Assembly (NCBI GenBank): GCA_026261815.1
Contig: JAMPIT010000566.1
Location: forward strand, 33,133,001 to 33,197,000
DNA from: Monarcha castaneiventris obscurior
Lineage: Eukaryota; Chordata; Aves; Passeriformes; Monarchidae
Reading direction: 5' to 3'
Length of the DNA: 64,000 bases
Both the position numbers and the translations under genes were made by a program. The notes under the pieces were generated by a model. The model worked only from the letters and a program-made list of their open reading frames with translations. It had not been told where the DNA came from and did no database searches. Below, one piece after another: positions 1 to 12,388 of this stretch. How positions within the stretch are numbered: position 1 is the first letter of the stretch; each line of letters begins with the position of its first letter.

Positions 1-442
1 TGTTAGGGAAAAAGCAGTCACAAGAACAGGAGGCATATGGGCTGGAACAAACAAGTAGTTAATTACACTAGCAAAGGGAAGGAACAGGCAAATCCTTAAA
101 TATATTGCTTTTTCTGTCTGGTTTCTTCAGACATTGCTTGTTTCTTAAGGAAAGACCTTCCAGCACCTGTTCTGATTAAAGGCTGTGGACTTCTTGTAAC
201 GAGAAAAAGTCTATTAGTATTAATCACTACTTCTTCACACAGGCACATAATGCTTGGTAAATGTCAAACACTGCATTAAATAGCCATGTTTCTTTGCCAA
301 ACTTTAGGCAAAGAAATATCCACACAGGAGAGATTGTGCAGATGCAGACTGAAGCATGTATAAACTTCACAACAGCCTACACAAGCCCAAAAGTATTTCT
401 ACCAATTATTTGAGTAATAATTTCCAAGGATATTGGCTGATA

Positions 443-490
443 TCCTTCCTTCATTTTTCCTTTCTTCATTTTTCCTTCCTTCATTTTCTT
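443..490. repeat. Short 15-16 bp minisatellite, about 3 copies
   Basis: A pyrimidine-rich unit (core TTCATTTTTCCTTCC) is repeated about three times in tandem with small differences. Read on the minus strand it gives a five-residue lysine/glycine-rich periodicity, which is a consequence of the tandem repeat and not evidence of a protein. Confidence 0.75.
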
Positions 491-1682
491 TTGGGGGTAC
501 TTGATAAAATTTTCTGGCTTTAAACTGTGTCCCAAACTGAGATTTTTCCTTTCCATTGTTTCCAGTAATTTCCCCTTTCTCCAGTCTTCCATCACTCCTA
601 TGAAGACCATGATGACAATTCCACTTTTTCTCAGCAGAAGACAAGTCTGCCAGTCACCACTGCCACATCATGGCATGGTGAAGATCAGTCTTCAAAAAGT
701 CCATACGCCCTCTTTTGAAAACTACCAAAGCCCACAAATATGACCTTAATGAACTTTAAGCTCTTATTGCATGAGCCCACATGCAATGGACTGCCACACA
801 CTCGACCAGTCTCTGTGTTTGTCTCTGACACTGCTCATCCCAGCACCCTGGAGTCAGCATTCAGGTGTGTCTCACCCAGGTGCCTGGCCAGGGCACAGAG
901 CTGTGATATTCCTCTCCTGAAAGCCTTCCCTGGGTAGCTAAGACACATCAGCATGATTCTTTCCACAGAAGAGGAAATCGTAATTGCCATTTGCATTTCC
1001 TTCTGATTGCAGATGAAGTGCATGGGTATCCTCTGTTTTATTCCCAGGGTTTTCACTCAGGTAATAGAGCAGAAATAGCACTGGTATCCAGGCAATGGGA
1101 GATCAATGCATCTTCTCCTAATGCCATATATCTGTAAAAACCTTTTGCACAGCAACTGAAGTGGGTTTAGATGGTGCACAATACAGCTTTTTTTGCAATG
1201 TGTTGCACGCTTGATGAACAGCAAAGGATGAGGTGACATTTTACCAAAATTCCATCAGGTGATGGATATAATTTGCACAAAACAAAGCTCCAACAAGAAA
1301 AAAACCTTGCTAAAGGCTTCCTTAAGGAGTGTGAGTTAGAGTGGTAACAGTTTTCTTTTGTTGTTTAAGTAGCACAAATTGTGATGCAGGTGCAAAAAAC
1401 AGTCTAATCCTTGTTCAAGTGGAGAGCAAGAATAGTTAAGCAGCAGCTGCCCATTTATATTTGAAAAGATACCTCTGAGCCCACTGAAGAGTAATAATGC
1501 TGAAGGATTTTTTTTACTTCGCATGTTTAGACTATGAATTGTGCTCAGTATCAACTTGTGAAAATGATTGCCTGACTTTAGAGAATGATTCAGCTCCAAA
1601 TAGCAGACTCCTGATGAGTCTCTGCAGAAATCAAAGCTACCCAATGCATGATTAATCACGTCTTTTCTTTCTTGTTTCCCAG

Positions 1683-1700
1683 TTTTGTTTTGTTTTGTTT
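1683..1700. repeat. (TGTTT)n microsatellite, short
   Basis: About three and a half copies of a GTTTT pentamer are directly visible. It is too short to be of note except as a marker. Confidence 0.7.
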
Positions 1701-4700
1701 CATTTTAAATAATGAAAAGGTCAGTAGATTTCTGTTTCTTGTCTTTCCCCACTCTCCTCTCATCAAGTATGATCCCAGGGTATCTCTTTTTGGTCGTATC
1801 TCCCTCTTCATCTCACCAAATGTAACTTAGCAAGGTTATCATGCATATGCAAAGAAGTAAACTCATCTAAGAAATCACAGGGCACATTTCTGTTTCAAGT
1901 TAGTTTCTCTTCTTAAAGTACGGGGGACTGACACTAGCTGAGAGTTTCATCTTAGGAAAGGAAGGCTTTTGCATTATAGATACATCCACTGAAGTTGTCG
2001 GCCTGGCCTCCCTCTATGGTCAAAGAAGAGAAAGAGTTGTCTCTGTAGTGTGATTCACCTCTGTCCAAAGAAGAATGAATCCAGTCTGTAAGTGCTTGTT
2101 CCTTCCCACTAACCAGTGAGGAACCCTGCAATCACTCACTCCTACGTCATTCCAGCTTTGTCTGTCTCCAGCAGCAAGATGTCTCTAAGCCCAAATATTA
2201 ACTCAGATTGTTCAGATAGACAGAACACTCCAGACACATGGACAAACTATCCCGTTCCTTTCTCCGCACCAGGCTTGGTTTCTGTCTGTATCATGCACAA
2301 GATGTGCTCTGGACCTTGGCCTTTTTCCAAGGCAAGGAGTGGAAGTGTCTGGATCCAGGATCCAGTATCCAGTGGTATCAGCTGGGTCCAGACTCTCACC
2401 TTTGCTGACCATATGGGCCGACATTGGCAGGACTGAGCATGCCACAGGACAGTCCCACAGAACACATACAGAAATAATTTCCTGAGCCCCCTCTATAGCG
2501 TGTCATTAGTAAGCCTGTGCCAATTACATTGCCCACAGCACTGTTACCAAGCTGTGTCACTTGAAACAGCTCTATTATTCAGCATGCACCATATTAACAT
2601 GTGGAGAACAGCACTTGAAACAAAGTCCTGTTTCTCTAACCAAAAGGGAGGGTATTTATTAATTTTTCCATCATGCTGGTATAATTCCTCAATGGATAGA
2701 TTCAATTAAAGCTGTAACAATACATAGGTAAATTGAGACAAAAAAAGGAAGGATTGTTACACGTGATGTCTTCTGAAGTACTTGATGCCTGATTAGCTGA
2801 GAGCTCTTCTAAACAACAGCCTGAACAGCAGCTGAATTACTTTGGGAAGCTCTGACTCTGGTTGGAAGTGGTGCACCAGAAAACTCACCCTATGTGACAT
2901 CGAAGGGTGCGGCTTGGAGCATCTGTCATTTTCTCTTCCTTCCCCTATAAAAACCTGTCAGGCAGCTTCATCTGCAGTGCAAAGGGCACGTAAATCTGCA
3001 CCCTCAGCTGGTGTTGACTGGGGGAGAAGGTGCCCATCATTATGATAGGAAGTTATGCCAGCTGGCACTCATCCATCATGCTAACATCTCATACATAAGG
3101 AGAGACTGTTCATCAGCAGGATGGAATGTAAAAAAGGACAGTCTTCTTGTGATTGAAGGAGTGCCAGAAAATAATAATAGTTTTTTTTAAAAGGGAACCC
3201 TGTTACAGTTATATTTTTATCATCTAAGTGCAGAACTAAGAGATCATCAGGCATGATGTCAGCCATGAACTTGTAGCAAACACAGGAGGGCTGTTTGCAA
3301 TTGTACATATTTTGTGTAGATGGTAAAAAAATTGGTCATCATTGATAATTTTTCTATCCAAGTAATTTTACACAAGTGCCAAGGACTCCTCAGTAAGTCA
3401 GTTAGTTTGGAAACTTCCTCCTGGGCCCAACTGGTTCCTCTGTTTAAGTATGATCTTTGTAGTCATATAATGGACAGAATGACCATGAGGACTGCGAAAT
3501 ACTTCTAGAAAGAGAGACTGAAGAATGAAATAACATTTCAAGGGTTGCGCTGTATTAGAAGAGCTGGGGGGTGAGATTTGCTGATTATCTGCCCCCAGAC
3601 AGATCCATTAATCCTCTACTTCAATAACTATTGAGCACACTCTAAATTTACAGTAGAACAAATTACTTTTGGGAGAAATATTGACTTCAAGGTAGAGAGA
3701 AATACAGTGAAAGAATAGAAAATACATCTTGTGCAATACTAGGGGGCTTGTATTCTGCAAGCATTAATAAGTAAACAGAAGCTCTGGGGTTTCTTAAAGA
3801 AACTAGTGGGATGAGGTTTAGCAAAAATAACTATCCTGCAAAGAGAAGTTCCTCCATTATACATGGCAATCAAAAGTTGTTGACACAGTGCTTGTCAAAT
3901 AAAAATCATATTTCACATGTAGAATAGCAGGGTGCTCTAAAAACTTGCAGAAGCTGTAGATTTTTCACCCATGAATGTCTAATAAACTTCTTTTCACCAA
4001 TTTCAATCTGTGTAAACCACACTTCTTTCCCTGCATCTGGGTACTCACTTGTGTGTTTGCCTGCCTGCTGGCTGCTTATGACTGAAGCCAGGCTGCAAGA
4101 TGTGAAAGATAGTAGGGCTGTCTTTCATACCTGTTGTAAACACTGAGTCCTTTCTTATTTTTCCTTCCTCAGCTCATAGTTTCCCTCTGTTTCCCTTCCT
4201 TTAGTGACAAACTGCTGCAGTTGTGCCCCTTGTTAGGGAGCAGGAGGGATGCCAGGGGGATGTTCAGGATAGTGTGCTCCTCAGGCAGGGGATGCAGCGT
4301 GGTGTACTGCCCTCCTCCAGTGCATCACACCCCCGCTTGTGGATTTGATCTTAACAGGTAGGAAAGCTGCCCTGTGACAGATGTCATGCACAGCCCTGGA
4401 TAAAGGGTTTCAAGATTGGTACATTTTTCTGCTAATACATCGAGAAGGGAGGGGAAAAACTGTCTGCAGACACAGCAAACACCCAGACGCGCTCACTGCC
4501 AGCACACAAATGAAAATCGTAAGTCCTCACCTGCTGCGAGTGGGTTCAGGAGGCTTTCCAGAAAAGACCCAAAAGCTCAGAGGCCTCTAGAAAAAATTTA
4601 TGGTTTTGTGAAAAAATATTTTCCTCTAACTTCACTTCTGTAAACGAGAGCAATTGAGCTATCTCAACAGCAGCTTACGAATGCTGTGGCAGCATCACAT

Positions 4701-5896
4701 TACACAGCACACACTTGGCCATGTCAAATGATGTATTTATATCTTTGTTTATAGCTGACCTCTCACCTTAAGATAATTCAGGGATGGAAGAATTTCTTTT
4801 GTTTTGTTTCTCAGTTAATTTAATGAGAGGCATTAGCCCAACAGCGTAGTAGCACCTCAGTCAGGGAATGGGATTCAGGAGTGTGTGTAAAAACAATTCC
4901 TTCCTCCCCCCTGCAACACACCATGCAGGAGACCTGTCCTTACTGTATGTGACCAGTGAAAAGCTCAATAATCTTTCTTCTAACAAAAGCAGGAAACCTA
5001 TCACTTATTTCTTCTATATTTTAGAAGACTTTTTTTAAGGCTTCCTTGAATTTCTAACATTAAAACTATCAGACTCTATAACCATGTGTTCATTTGACAC
5101 AGGAATAATTTATAGGCATAGACATAAGTTGATTCTGCTGTCATCATGGGAAAAGAGGGAAGAAGAAAGGAAAGTAATTAACAGAGCATTTGGGATACGA
5201 AGTAAACAGAAACCCATTCTCTTCCATTCCTCCTCTACTACACCCACACACCAATACACGGTTCTCTAATTTGCTTTTTTGCATGAGACAAGGTTTCAGA
5301 TAAGCTCTAAGACCAATTACTTTCATTTAGAATAAGAAGCAACTAACTGAGAAATTGGATTTTAGGCTAACAATTTGTGCAAGCCTGGTCATTTGTTCCA
5401 GAACCAACTTCAAAACACTGTGGGTGATATAATGTGTAACCTCAAGGATAAAAGAGCCTATTGCAATTTAAGCTACTGTTTGACTTTGTGTCCTTCATGG
5501 AACTAGAAGTTCTTTCTAATTTTCTGTTAACAAGCTACCTCAGTTGTTCATCCTCTTCTCAGACATGTCCTGATACTTTTGACAATAAGAATTAATCCCT
5601 GGGCCAAAAAGCTTACAATACTCTCTGGCCAAACAGGGAAAAGGAGGGTGCTGAGGCAAACATTAGAAAAGGACATCAGTTTTCAAGCTCAAAATAGCTA
5701 GCAAGAAAAATTGATTTAATAGATGTAGAAGGTTTTTCAGCTCCCTCCAGGTTTGCACCTAACCCTACTTGCCTCCATCACAGAAGAAGAGCCAAGGTGT
5801 AGAGATCCAGCAGCAGCACTCTCAGCTGGTTTGTGTGTATGTTGGAGAAAGGCCCTTGGGCAGCTTCACTCTATTTGCAGAACTGCCCTACCATAT

Positions 5897-6811
5897 AGAA
5901 TCATACAATAATTAAGGCTGAAAAAGACCCCCAAGATTATAGTGTCCAACCTCTGACTGATCAACATGTCAAGTGCCACATCCAGTCACTTGAACACTCA
6001 CAAGGATGGTGACTCCACCACGTCCCTGGGCAGCCCATTCCAATGCTTAAGCACTCTTTCAGTGAAGAAATTTTTCCTGATGTCCAACCTCAACTTTCCC
6101 TGCAGGAATCTGAATCTGTGTCCTCTTGTCCTGTCACTGGCTGCCCGGGAGAAGAGGCCAACCCCCACCTTTTGGGGAGTTGTAGACATCGATAAAATCT
6201 CCACCGAGCCTCCCCTCTTCCAGGCTGAACACCTCCAGCTCCCTCAGCTGTTCCTCACAGGACATAAGCTCCAGACCCTTCACCAGTTCCATCCTCCTTC
6301 TCTGAACACTCTCCAGCACCTCAATGTCCTTCTTGAATTGAGGGACTCAAAACTGGACACGGGATTCCAGGTGTGGCCTCACCAGTGCCCAGTACAGGGG
6401 GACAATCACTGCCCTGGTCCTGCTGGCCACACTACTGCTGACATAAGCCAGGTGCAATTGGCCTTCTTGGCCACCTGGGCACACACTGCCTCATGTTCAG
6501 CTGCTGTTGACCAGCACCCCCAGGCTGTTTTCCCCAGGGCAGCTTTCCAGCCACTCTTTCCCCAGCCTGTAGCATTGCATGGGGCTGTTGTGACCCAAGT
6601 GTAGAACTCAGTGCTTCACCATATTGAACCTTGTTGAACCTCATAGAGTTGGCTAAGGCCCATCAATCCAGCCTGTCCAGATCCCCCTGTGGATCCTTCC
6701 TACCCTCCAGCAGAACACTCCCACCCAGCTAGGTGTTGTCTGTGAATTTACTGAGTGTGCATTCAATCCCCGCACCCAGATCATTGACAAGATATTAAAC
6801 AGGAACACCAT
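5897..6811 (-). mobile_element. CR1 LINE fragment, 3' portion of ORF2 plus 3' end
   Basis: The plus strand begins with the reverse complement of the CR1 3' terminus (AGAATCATACAATAATTAAGG, followed by AAGACCCCCAAGATTAT and GTCCAACC). It continues through the avian CR1 reverse-transcriptase C-terminal region in antisense. On the minus strand one frame still reads [21 protein letters not shown], a hallmark near the end of CR1 ORF2. Similarity continues upstream to about 6811 (antisense of the segment around 'GATATTAAACAGGAACACC'), where it stops. The element is 5'-truncated, as is usual for CR1, and has frameshifts and stops, so it is not active. The 212-codon open frame on the opposite strand (5966-6604) is a shadow of it. 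Confidence 0.93.
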
Positions 6812-9587
6812 AGGTGCAGTCTGGCAGCAGCAGGATGTTCCCTCTAGTTCCTTGCTCTGCTCATAGCAGTTAGGGTGAGTTTGACCACACATATGTGACG
6901 CTTGATTGTTAAAGGACAAACTTACACTCTGGAAAGGAGACAGGCTCTAAAGTAGTTAGAAATCTGCAAGGTACAGCTCTTTTAAACATGTTAATGCCAT
7001 ATCAGCCCCTGGCCAAGGGCTTTTGGCAGGGGCTGAGGTTTTTTCCCAGCAATACAGATTCTTAAGATTGCAAAATTATTGGCTTTAAACCCGTCTTCTA
7101 AAAAATCATGTAAATAAATAGTCTTGTCAGAGGAGTGAATTGTTTGCACAATAAATTCACACTTCTTACTAAAAGTTTTCATTTGAATGTCATTGTTACA
7201 TTTTCATTAACAGCCTGGGATTTGGTAGTAATTTTTCTGGTAAGATGAGAGAGCTGAGATGCCATGCTTGACAACTGGAAGAACTGAGATTCCATGCTTG
7301 GTAAATAAACAATTTGGAATACTGCTTATCTCAAGTCAAATCAAGTCAATGATGATTGAAACAAAGTTATCACTTTATCATTTTTATCATGTACAGTGTT
7401 AAAGAGAGCTTTTTCTTGATTAAATGTCACCATGTTAAGTCAGAGTTTTTGGAAGATCTGAGTAGAGCTAACAGAATAATGAATATAACAAGAAGCATAG
7501 GACAGGTCATTCCAGAACTTCCCACAATTTTTATCCAATTTAGTTGTGTCGCTATTTCCACAATACAGACACAAGAGGATACATCCTTTTAGGCAGCATC
7601 TCAACAGCTAAAAGCCCAGGTCTGGGTTAGGACATGTTCAGTTGTTTCTTCTGGCCATGGTATCCTGCCATGCTGTGTTCTCTCTGCTCTCCCCCAAATT
7701 CCTTCCTTTGGCTGAGGCATCCTGACATGGGAGCAGCACAGGAGCTGTCCACAGTACTTCTGCAGACATCATTTTCCTTCATGCACATGAATTTTTATGA
7801 ACTCTTTTTTTACTCTTACTTTAAATTGAACTCTTTAAATTGTATAAATATATTGCCTCGAACACCTCGTTCTGGACACCATCCCTGTTTGGCTACCCTG
7901 ACACCGAAAATGTCTCCTCGCTTACATCCAAAATGTACAAATATATCATTTGGGGAAATTTACTTATTTACCCTAAAGGCTACTTTTGTTGCCTTGATAT
8001 TTGCTCTTACAAAAGTTTTAAAGGCAGCAATCTTAACTCAGCCTTTGCAGTGCTACACTGAACAGCAGCAAAGGTCTTTCACTTTTCTTCTGAAAAGGTG
8101 CAGCCATGATCCTTCAGATATCCCCTTGGTACCTATGTCTCAGTTTGAGTCTATAACTTTTAGCATCAGAGAATGAGCCCAACAGAAGGTTTCATCTTGC
8201 ACCTCATATTCCTACATACTATTTGACAGTATCCTATTTAACATAACATGGAGGTTTATTTATTCTGTTAGCTAAAATACCCATATCTTCCTCCTCCCTT
8301 GTTTATTCCCAGCTAAGCAATCCTTATCACATTTATCATTTATCCAGAAACTCTCCTATTGTAAGAAAAATTTATTTCAACTGAATTTTCAGAGCTAAAA
8401 TAAACTCATTCAGCCATGGCACTTGATCTCCATCAAATCTTCTTATTAGCTGGAGGATAAATGTTGAAAAATCAAATGTGCCAAAAGTTTTCCCTCTTCC
8501 ATTCTTCCCTCACCCCTGAAAAAGTTTGAATGGGTCTCATTTTTTCTCTCTGAATCAATGCAGTGAAGACAAATTTGAATCTGAAATGAAAATCAAGACC
8601 AGAGGAAGGCAACTAGATGAAGAAAAATAAAACATATGCATCTAATAGGTAGCATCCTTTCAGATAACTACTGTATTATTAATTCAATGGAATTCTGGCA
8701 GTGGAAAAAAAAAACATTAAGAAGAGCAATGGCAGAAAGAAAATAAGGGTTACAAAATTATGCCAGGATATGTCTTTTAAAGTATCATCATTTGAAAGGA
8801 TAATTGATTGTATCCAAGAAGAATAAAAAAGAAGTAATAAGCCAAGAGCTAACTAAAAGGCATTCTGCAGTTCTGGGGTGGAGGATCAGTCATGGGAATC
8901 CACAGTGGAGAACAGATTGGGCAGCCAGATGAGTCACATAGCTGTGCCTGGGCTGGCTTCAACACAAATTCTTCTGCAGGTGCTGCCATCTGGATATAAA
9001 CTTTCCTCTGCTCTCCGGTGGGAGATTTTCACAGTTTTCTTCTGCTCTGCTGAAAGAAGGGGCTTCAGCAAATTAAACATCATATTTCTCCTGAGGTACC
9101 AAGTGCTAACAAATCCTTACAGCTAGGAAAATCTGAGCTGAAGAAGCTGGGAGTAGTTTAACCTCATCACACTTTTCACCTTGACATCAGTCCTATCCTG
9201 AAGACTGGCCTCCAGACACAGGAACTGCCAGGTTTGAGGTACAGCTGTAATGCCTAATGCCTCAGGTGCATGATCATCTGTTATTTCATGACAGCCAAGT
9301 CACAATAGCTAGCAGAAATTTTCCACACATCCATTGTTAGCCTAGCCCAAATGTGAAATGCTCCTTAAACCTTCTTTTAACTTCAGGGTGTTTCACCTGG
9401 AGCTTACACTTCATAGATCAAAGTTGTCTACAGTATTTGCTATTTCAAGAGCTTTTTATTGAATATGAACTTCAATAAATGATCAAGCCTCAGAGAAGTC
9501 TCCTTCATGCTGGGCTTTTGGGAAGACTGTCTGTGCAGCTCATGATCTTACTCCTGTCACCATGAGAGAATGTAACTCTTCACCCTG
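6812..9587. other. Unannotated stretch, no gene recognised
   Basis: Mostly AT-rich sequence. I note an imperfect stem-loop at 7002-7036 and a diverged direct duplication near 7253-7302 (GAGATTCCATGCTTG / GAGATGCCATGCTTG). The 180-codon open frame at 7634-8176 has no recognisable domain and no coding-like signal that I can see. Confidence 0.5.
7002..7036. repeat. Imperfect inverted repeat (stem-loop)
   Basis: The arms TCAGCCCCTGGCC and GGCAGGGGCTGA pair over about 12 bp with one bulged base, around a loop of about 10 nt (AAGGGCTTTT). No poly-T tract or gene context supports a terminator or a small RNA. It may be fortuitous. Confidence 0.6.
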
Positions 9588-10077
9588 TTAGCCTGTCTAT
9601 GCCAGTCTCATGAAGTTCCACAAGGTCAAATGCAAAGTTCTTCACCTGGGTCAGGGCAATTGCGAGTACCAGGAGAGACTGGAGGATGAATCCTTGGAGG
9701 ATTTGGGGATACTGGTGGTTGGAAAACTGGACGTGATCTGAATATGGACTCACACCCCAAAAATCTGACTCCATCCTGGGCTGCATCAAAAGCAGCATCA
9801 CCAGCAGGTCGTGGGAGAGGATTCACCCCCTCTGCCCTGGTGAAACCCCACCTGGAGTGCTGCATCCAGCTCTGGATTCCCCAGAGCAAGGCAGACATGG
9901 ATCTGTTAGAGCAGGTCCAGAGGGCCACAAGAGGGCTGGAACACCTCTCCTAGGTGACAGGCTGAGAGAGCTGGGGCTGTTCAGATGGGAGAAGGGAAGA
10001 CTCCAGGGAAACCAGCCTTAGAGTACTTTCAAATCCCTTCTCACCCAAACAATTCTGTGATTTGATGATTCTGTAGG
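9588..10077 (+). mobile_element. CR1 LINE fragment, internally deleted
   Basis: The plus strand follows the CR1 ORF2 C-terminal region: CTCATGAAGTTCCACAAGG, then CACCTGGGTCAGGGCAAT, then CCTGGGCTGCATCAAAAGCAG, then CACCTGGAGTGCTGCATCCAG, then GGCTGAGAGAGCTGGGGCTG. At about 10005-10020 the sequence jumps from the 'GGAGAAG..GACTCC' segment nearly directly to the CR1 terminus (CAATTCTGTGATTTGATGATTC). The last few hundred bases of ORF2 and part of the 3' UTR are therefore missing. It is 5'-truncated and not coding. Confidence 0.9.
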
Positions 10078-12080
10078 TTCATGAAGAAGGAAAAAGCTGA
10101 GGGAAGAAACAGCAATTAGGTCTCTAGAGATTTAAATTTTCAAGGTTATACAAGATATAAGAATTATGGGCAAAAAAATTCTGCTTGTTGCACAATACAA
10201 GAAAACAGCATGTCATAAGTTGCATAAAGAACTACTTTCTTGTAGCAACTGATTTCCCAGAAAGTCTTAATAAAATATTTCAGGCTGAAAAACACTTGAA
10301 AGGTACCTGCTGCATATGGACTATGTTGGGGAGAAAAAGTTCTGTCTTTAGGCTGCTGACCTTGGAAAACTGTAAAAAGCATCACAATGACATTGGTAAG
10401 GAAAAGATAATCACAACATGATTTTGTTTTGTAGAAGAGGTAAAAATGTGCTTACTAAATGGAAGACCAGAATGGATGGCATGCACATGGGAGGACCTGT
10501 TCTGATCTGGTACTTTGTTTTTATCTTCATTTTCAGATTAACAAAACTTTTAGCGATGTATCACTTCCCTGTGCAAAGATCTGAGCTCCCATTTTTGACA
10601 AACAAATGCTGTGTTGAAAATCAGATGTGTATTTAGATTATTATTAGAATATAATGAAGCAAGGAAAATATATTTTTAAAAACCCCAAAAACCAATAACT
10701 TCTGGAGGTTGTTTACACAGGAAAAAAATTTTCAAAGATTTCACAGAAGAATTAACTTCCTTTCCACTACTAAGTTCTATTTAAAACTATAAAGGATATT
10801 GTTTACATTTCTAATTATCACTCACTGGAGGAAGGCAATCCATTCCTCAGGGAGCACTTTTTCTTTTGGCTCCTCTGTCTTTGCTGTGCACAGGTATCAA
10901 CAATGGAAACATCAGAAATAGGGACAGCAGGAAACAAAAGCAGCAAGCACAGGCGTAACTTAAAACTGTCAAGATCTAGTAAAAGGAAGCTGTTACTTTT
11001 TGTTCCAGTTTGAGTTCCCCACCCAAAGGATCTGGTATCTTCTTGTGGGAAGCTCAAAATAGTGTGCCAACTTTTCTTTTAACTCCACTTTTTTCTCCCC
11101 ATGTCTGTTAGACATGAAACATGTACAAATATGAAATATATGCTAGTAGTTATAAAATAAAGTGCTTTTTTTCTTAACAAAAGATTGAGAGATAAAAAAT
11201 ATAAGGATTCAAAAGTATATTGAGTTGGGAAATTACAAAAGCAACAAGGATTGCAACAAAGACTTTATTATCTTCATATTTAACAATATGGATCAGTAAA
11301 AATATGAAGTGACTGACATTAAAAGAATAGAGTTGGGATAGCCTGTGGGTATGATATAGATGCCCCCGACATTTACCTGATACCCAGAAGATCTTTGATG
11401 ATTTTTCCTTCTTTCTCACCAGTGAAATATACTGCTGAGCATCAAAAAAAAACATATTAAATACTGCTTTTCCCAATACAGTTTTGTGTATCCCCAAGTG
11501 AACCATCAGTAAAAGGATGTGAGTTGTATTCCTGAGTGGATGTGTATGTATTTCCTTCAGAAAACAGTTTAACTCCTAGCACTCACGGGAGTTGTACTGT
11601 CCTATATGTACAGAGGGAGGCACAGGGTGTCCCGGCATGTCAAACAGCACTCAGGTCCCTTTCCCTGTCTTTCCTCCTATTCCCACCTAAACGTAGCAGC
11701 ATTAAGGCAAGTCAATAAAATAAAGTGAAGGAACTTACTGTCTGAGGGAATGTCTCTAAACTCTTAACGAGAAGTCCAGGACTTAGATTCTCACTGGCCA
11801 CTTTTTAAATATATGAATTAAAGAGGGGTGGAAATGCTCTATTTTAGGCTTCTTAACATAGAAGCTAACATACTGTAAAGCAAGAACATCTCTTTTGGTT
11901 CTTCCAGTCTGAGCTGGCTATCTCTCAGCAAGGTAAAGTGGCAGAAGACTTTCTGGCATAGTGGTAAAGGTCTCTTTTTATCACTTGATGACATGCTTGT
12001 GTTCCTGATCACGATTTCTGAAAACCCATGGTGCTCTTGCTTGAGATATGAAGAACAAACCAGAATGGTCATACCTTGGC
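10078..12080. other. Unannotated stretch, no gene recognised
   Basis: AT-rich sequence with no repeat or exon that I recognise. The longest open frame (110 codons, minus strand, 11174-11506) is hydrophobic and leucine/phenylalanine-rich, as expected from AT-rich DNA. Confidence 0.5.
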
Positions 12081-12388
12081 CATGAGCAGGGGCCAGACTC
12101 CTCGGTGGTGCTCAGCAACAGGACGAGGAACAGGTGCCATGAAATAAAACGTAACAAGTTCAATCTCAACATGAGGAAGAGCTTCTCTACACTGAGGGTG
12201 GCAGAGCACTGGAACAGGCTGCCCAGGGAGGGCATGGAGTCTCTCTCTCTGGAGACATTCAAAGCCCACCTGGACACATTCCTGTGTCACCTGCTCCAGG
12301 TGACCCTGCCTCGGCAGAGGGTTGCACTAAATGATCTCCACGGTCCCTTCCAACACTAACAGTTCTGTGATTCTATGATTCTGTGACC
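12081..12388 (+). mobile_element. CR1 LINE fragment, 3' end
   Basis: The plus strand shows the end of CR1 ORF2 in one frame, with the motif NMRKSFSTLRVAEHWNRLPRE. It is followed by the 3' UTR and the terminal repeat GATTCTATGATTCTGTGA. The element is heavily 5'-truncated, with only about 300 bp present. A 103-codon open frame spans it but starts in unrelated upstream sequence, so I do not call a gene. Confidence 0.92.

Larger units (their letters stand above)
1..5895. other. Gene-free AT-rich stretch, no recognised element apart from short tandem repeats
   Basis: I see no coding exon, RNA gene or dispersed repeat that I recognise here. Open frames are short (107 codons or fewer), lie on both strands and show no domain. 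The only local structure is the 15-bp minisatellite near 443-490, a (TGTTT)n run near 1683-1700 and a 7-bp GGATCCA-like triplication near 2350-2372. An undetected short exon or old repeat cannot be excluded without alignment. Confidence 0.5.

Noticed and set aside
5966..6604. 212-codon plus-strand open frame
   Set aside because: Antisense to the CR1 reverse-transcriptase region; a shadow of the LINE.
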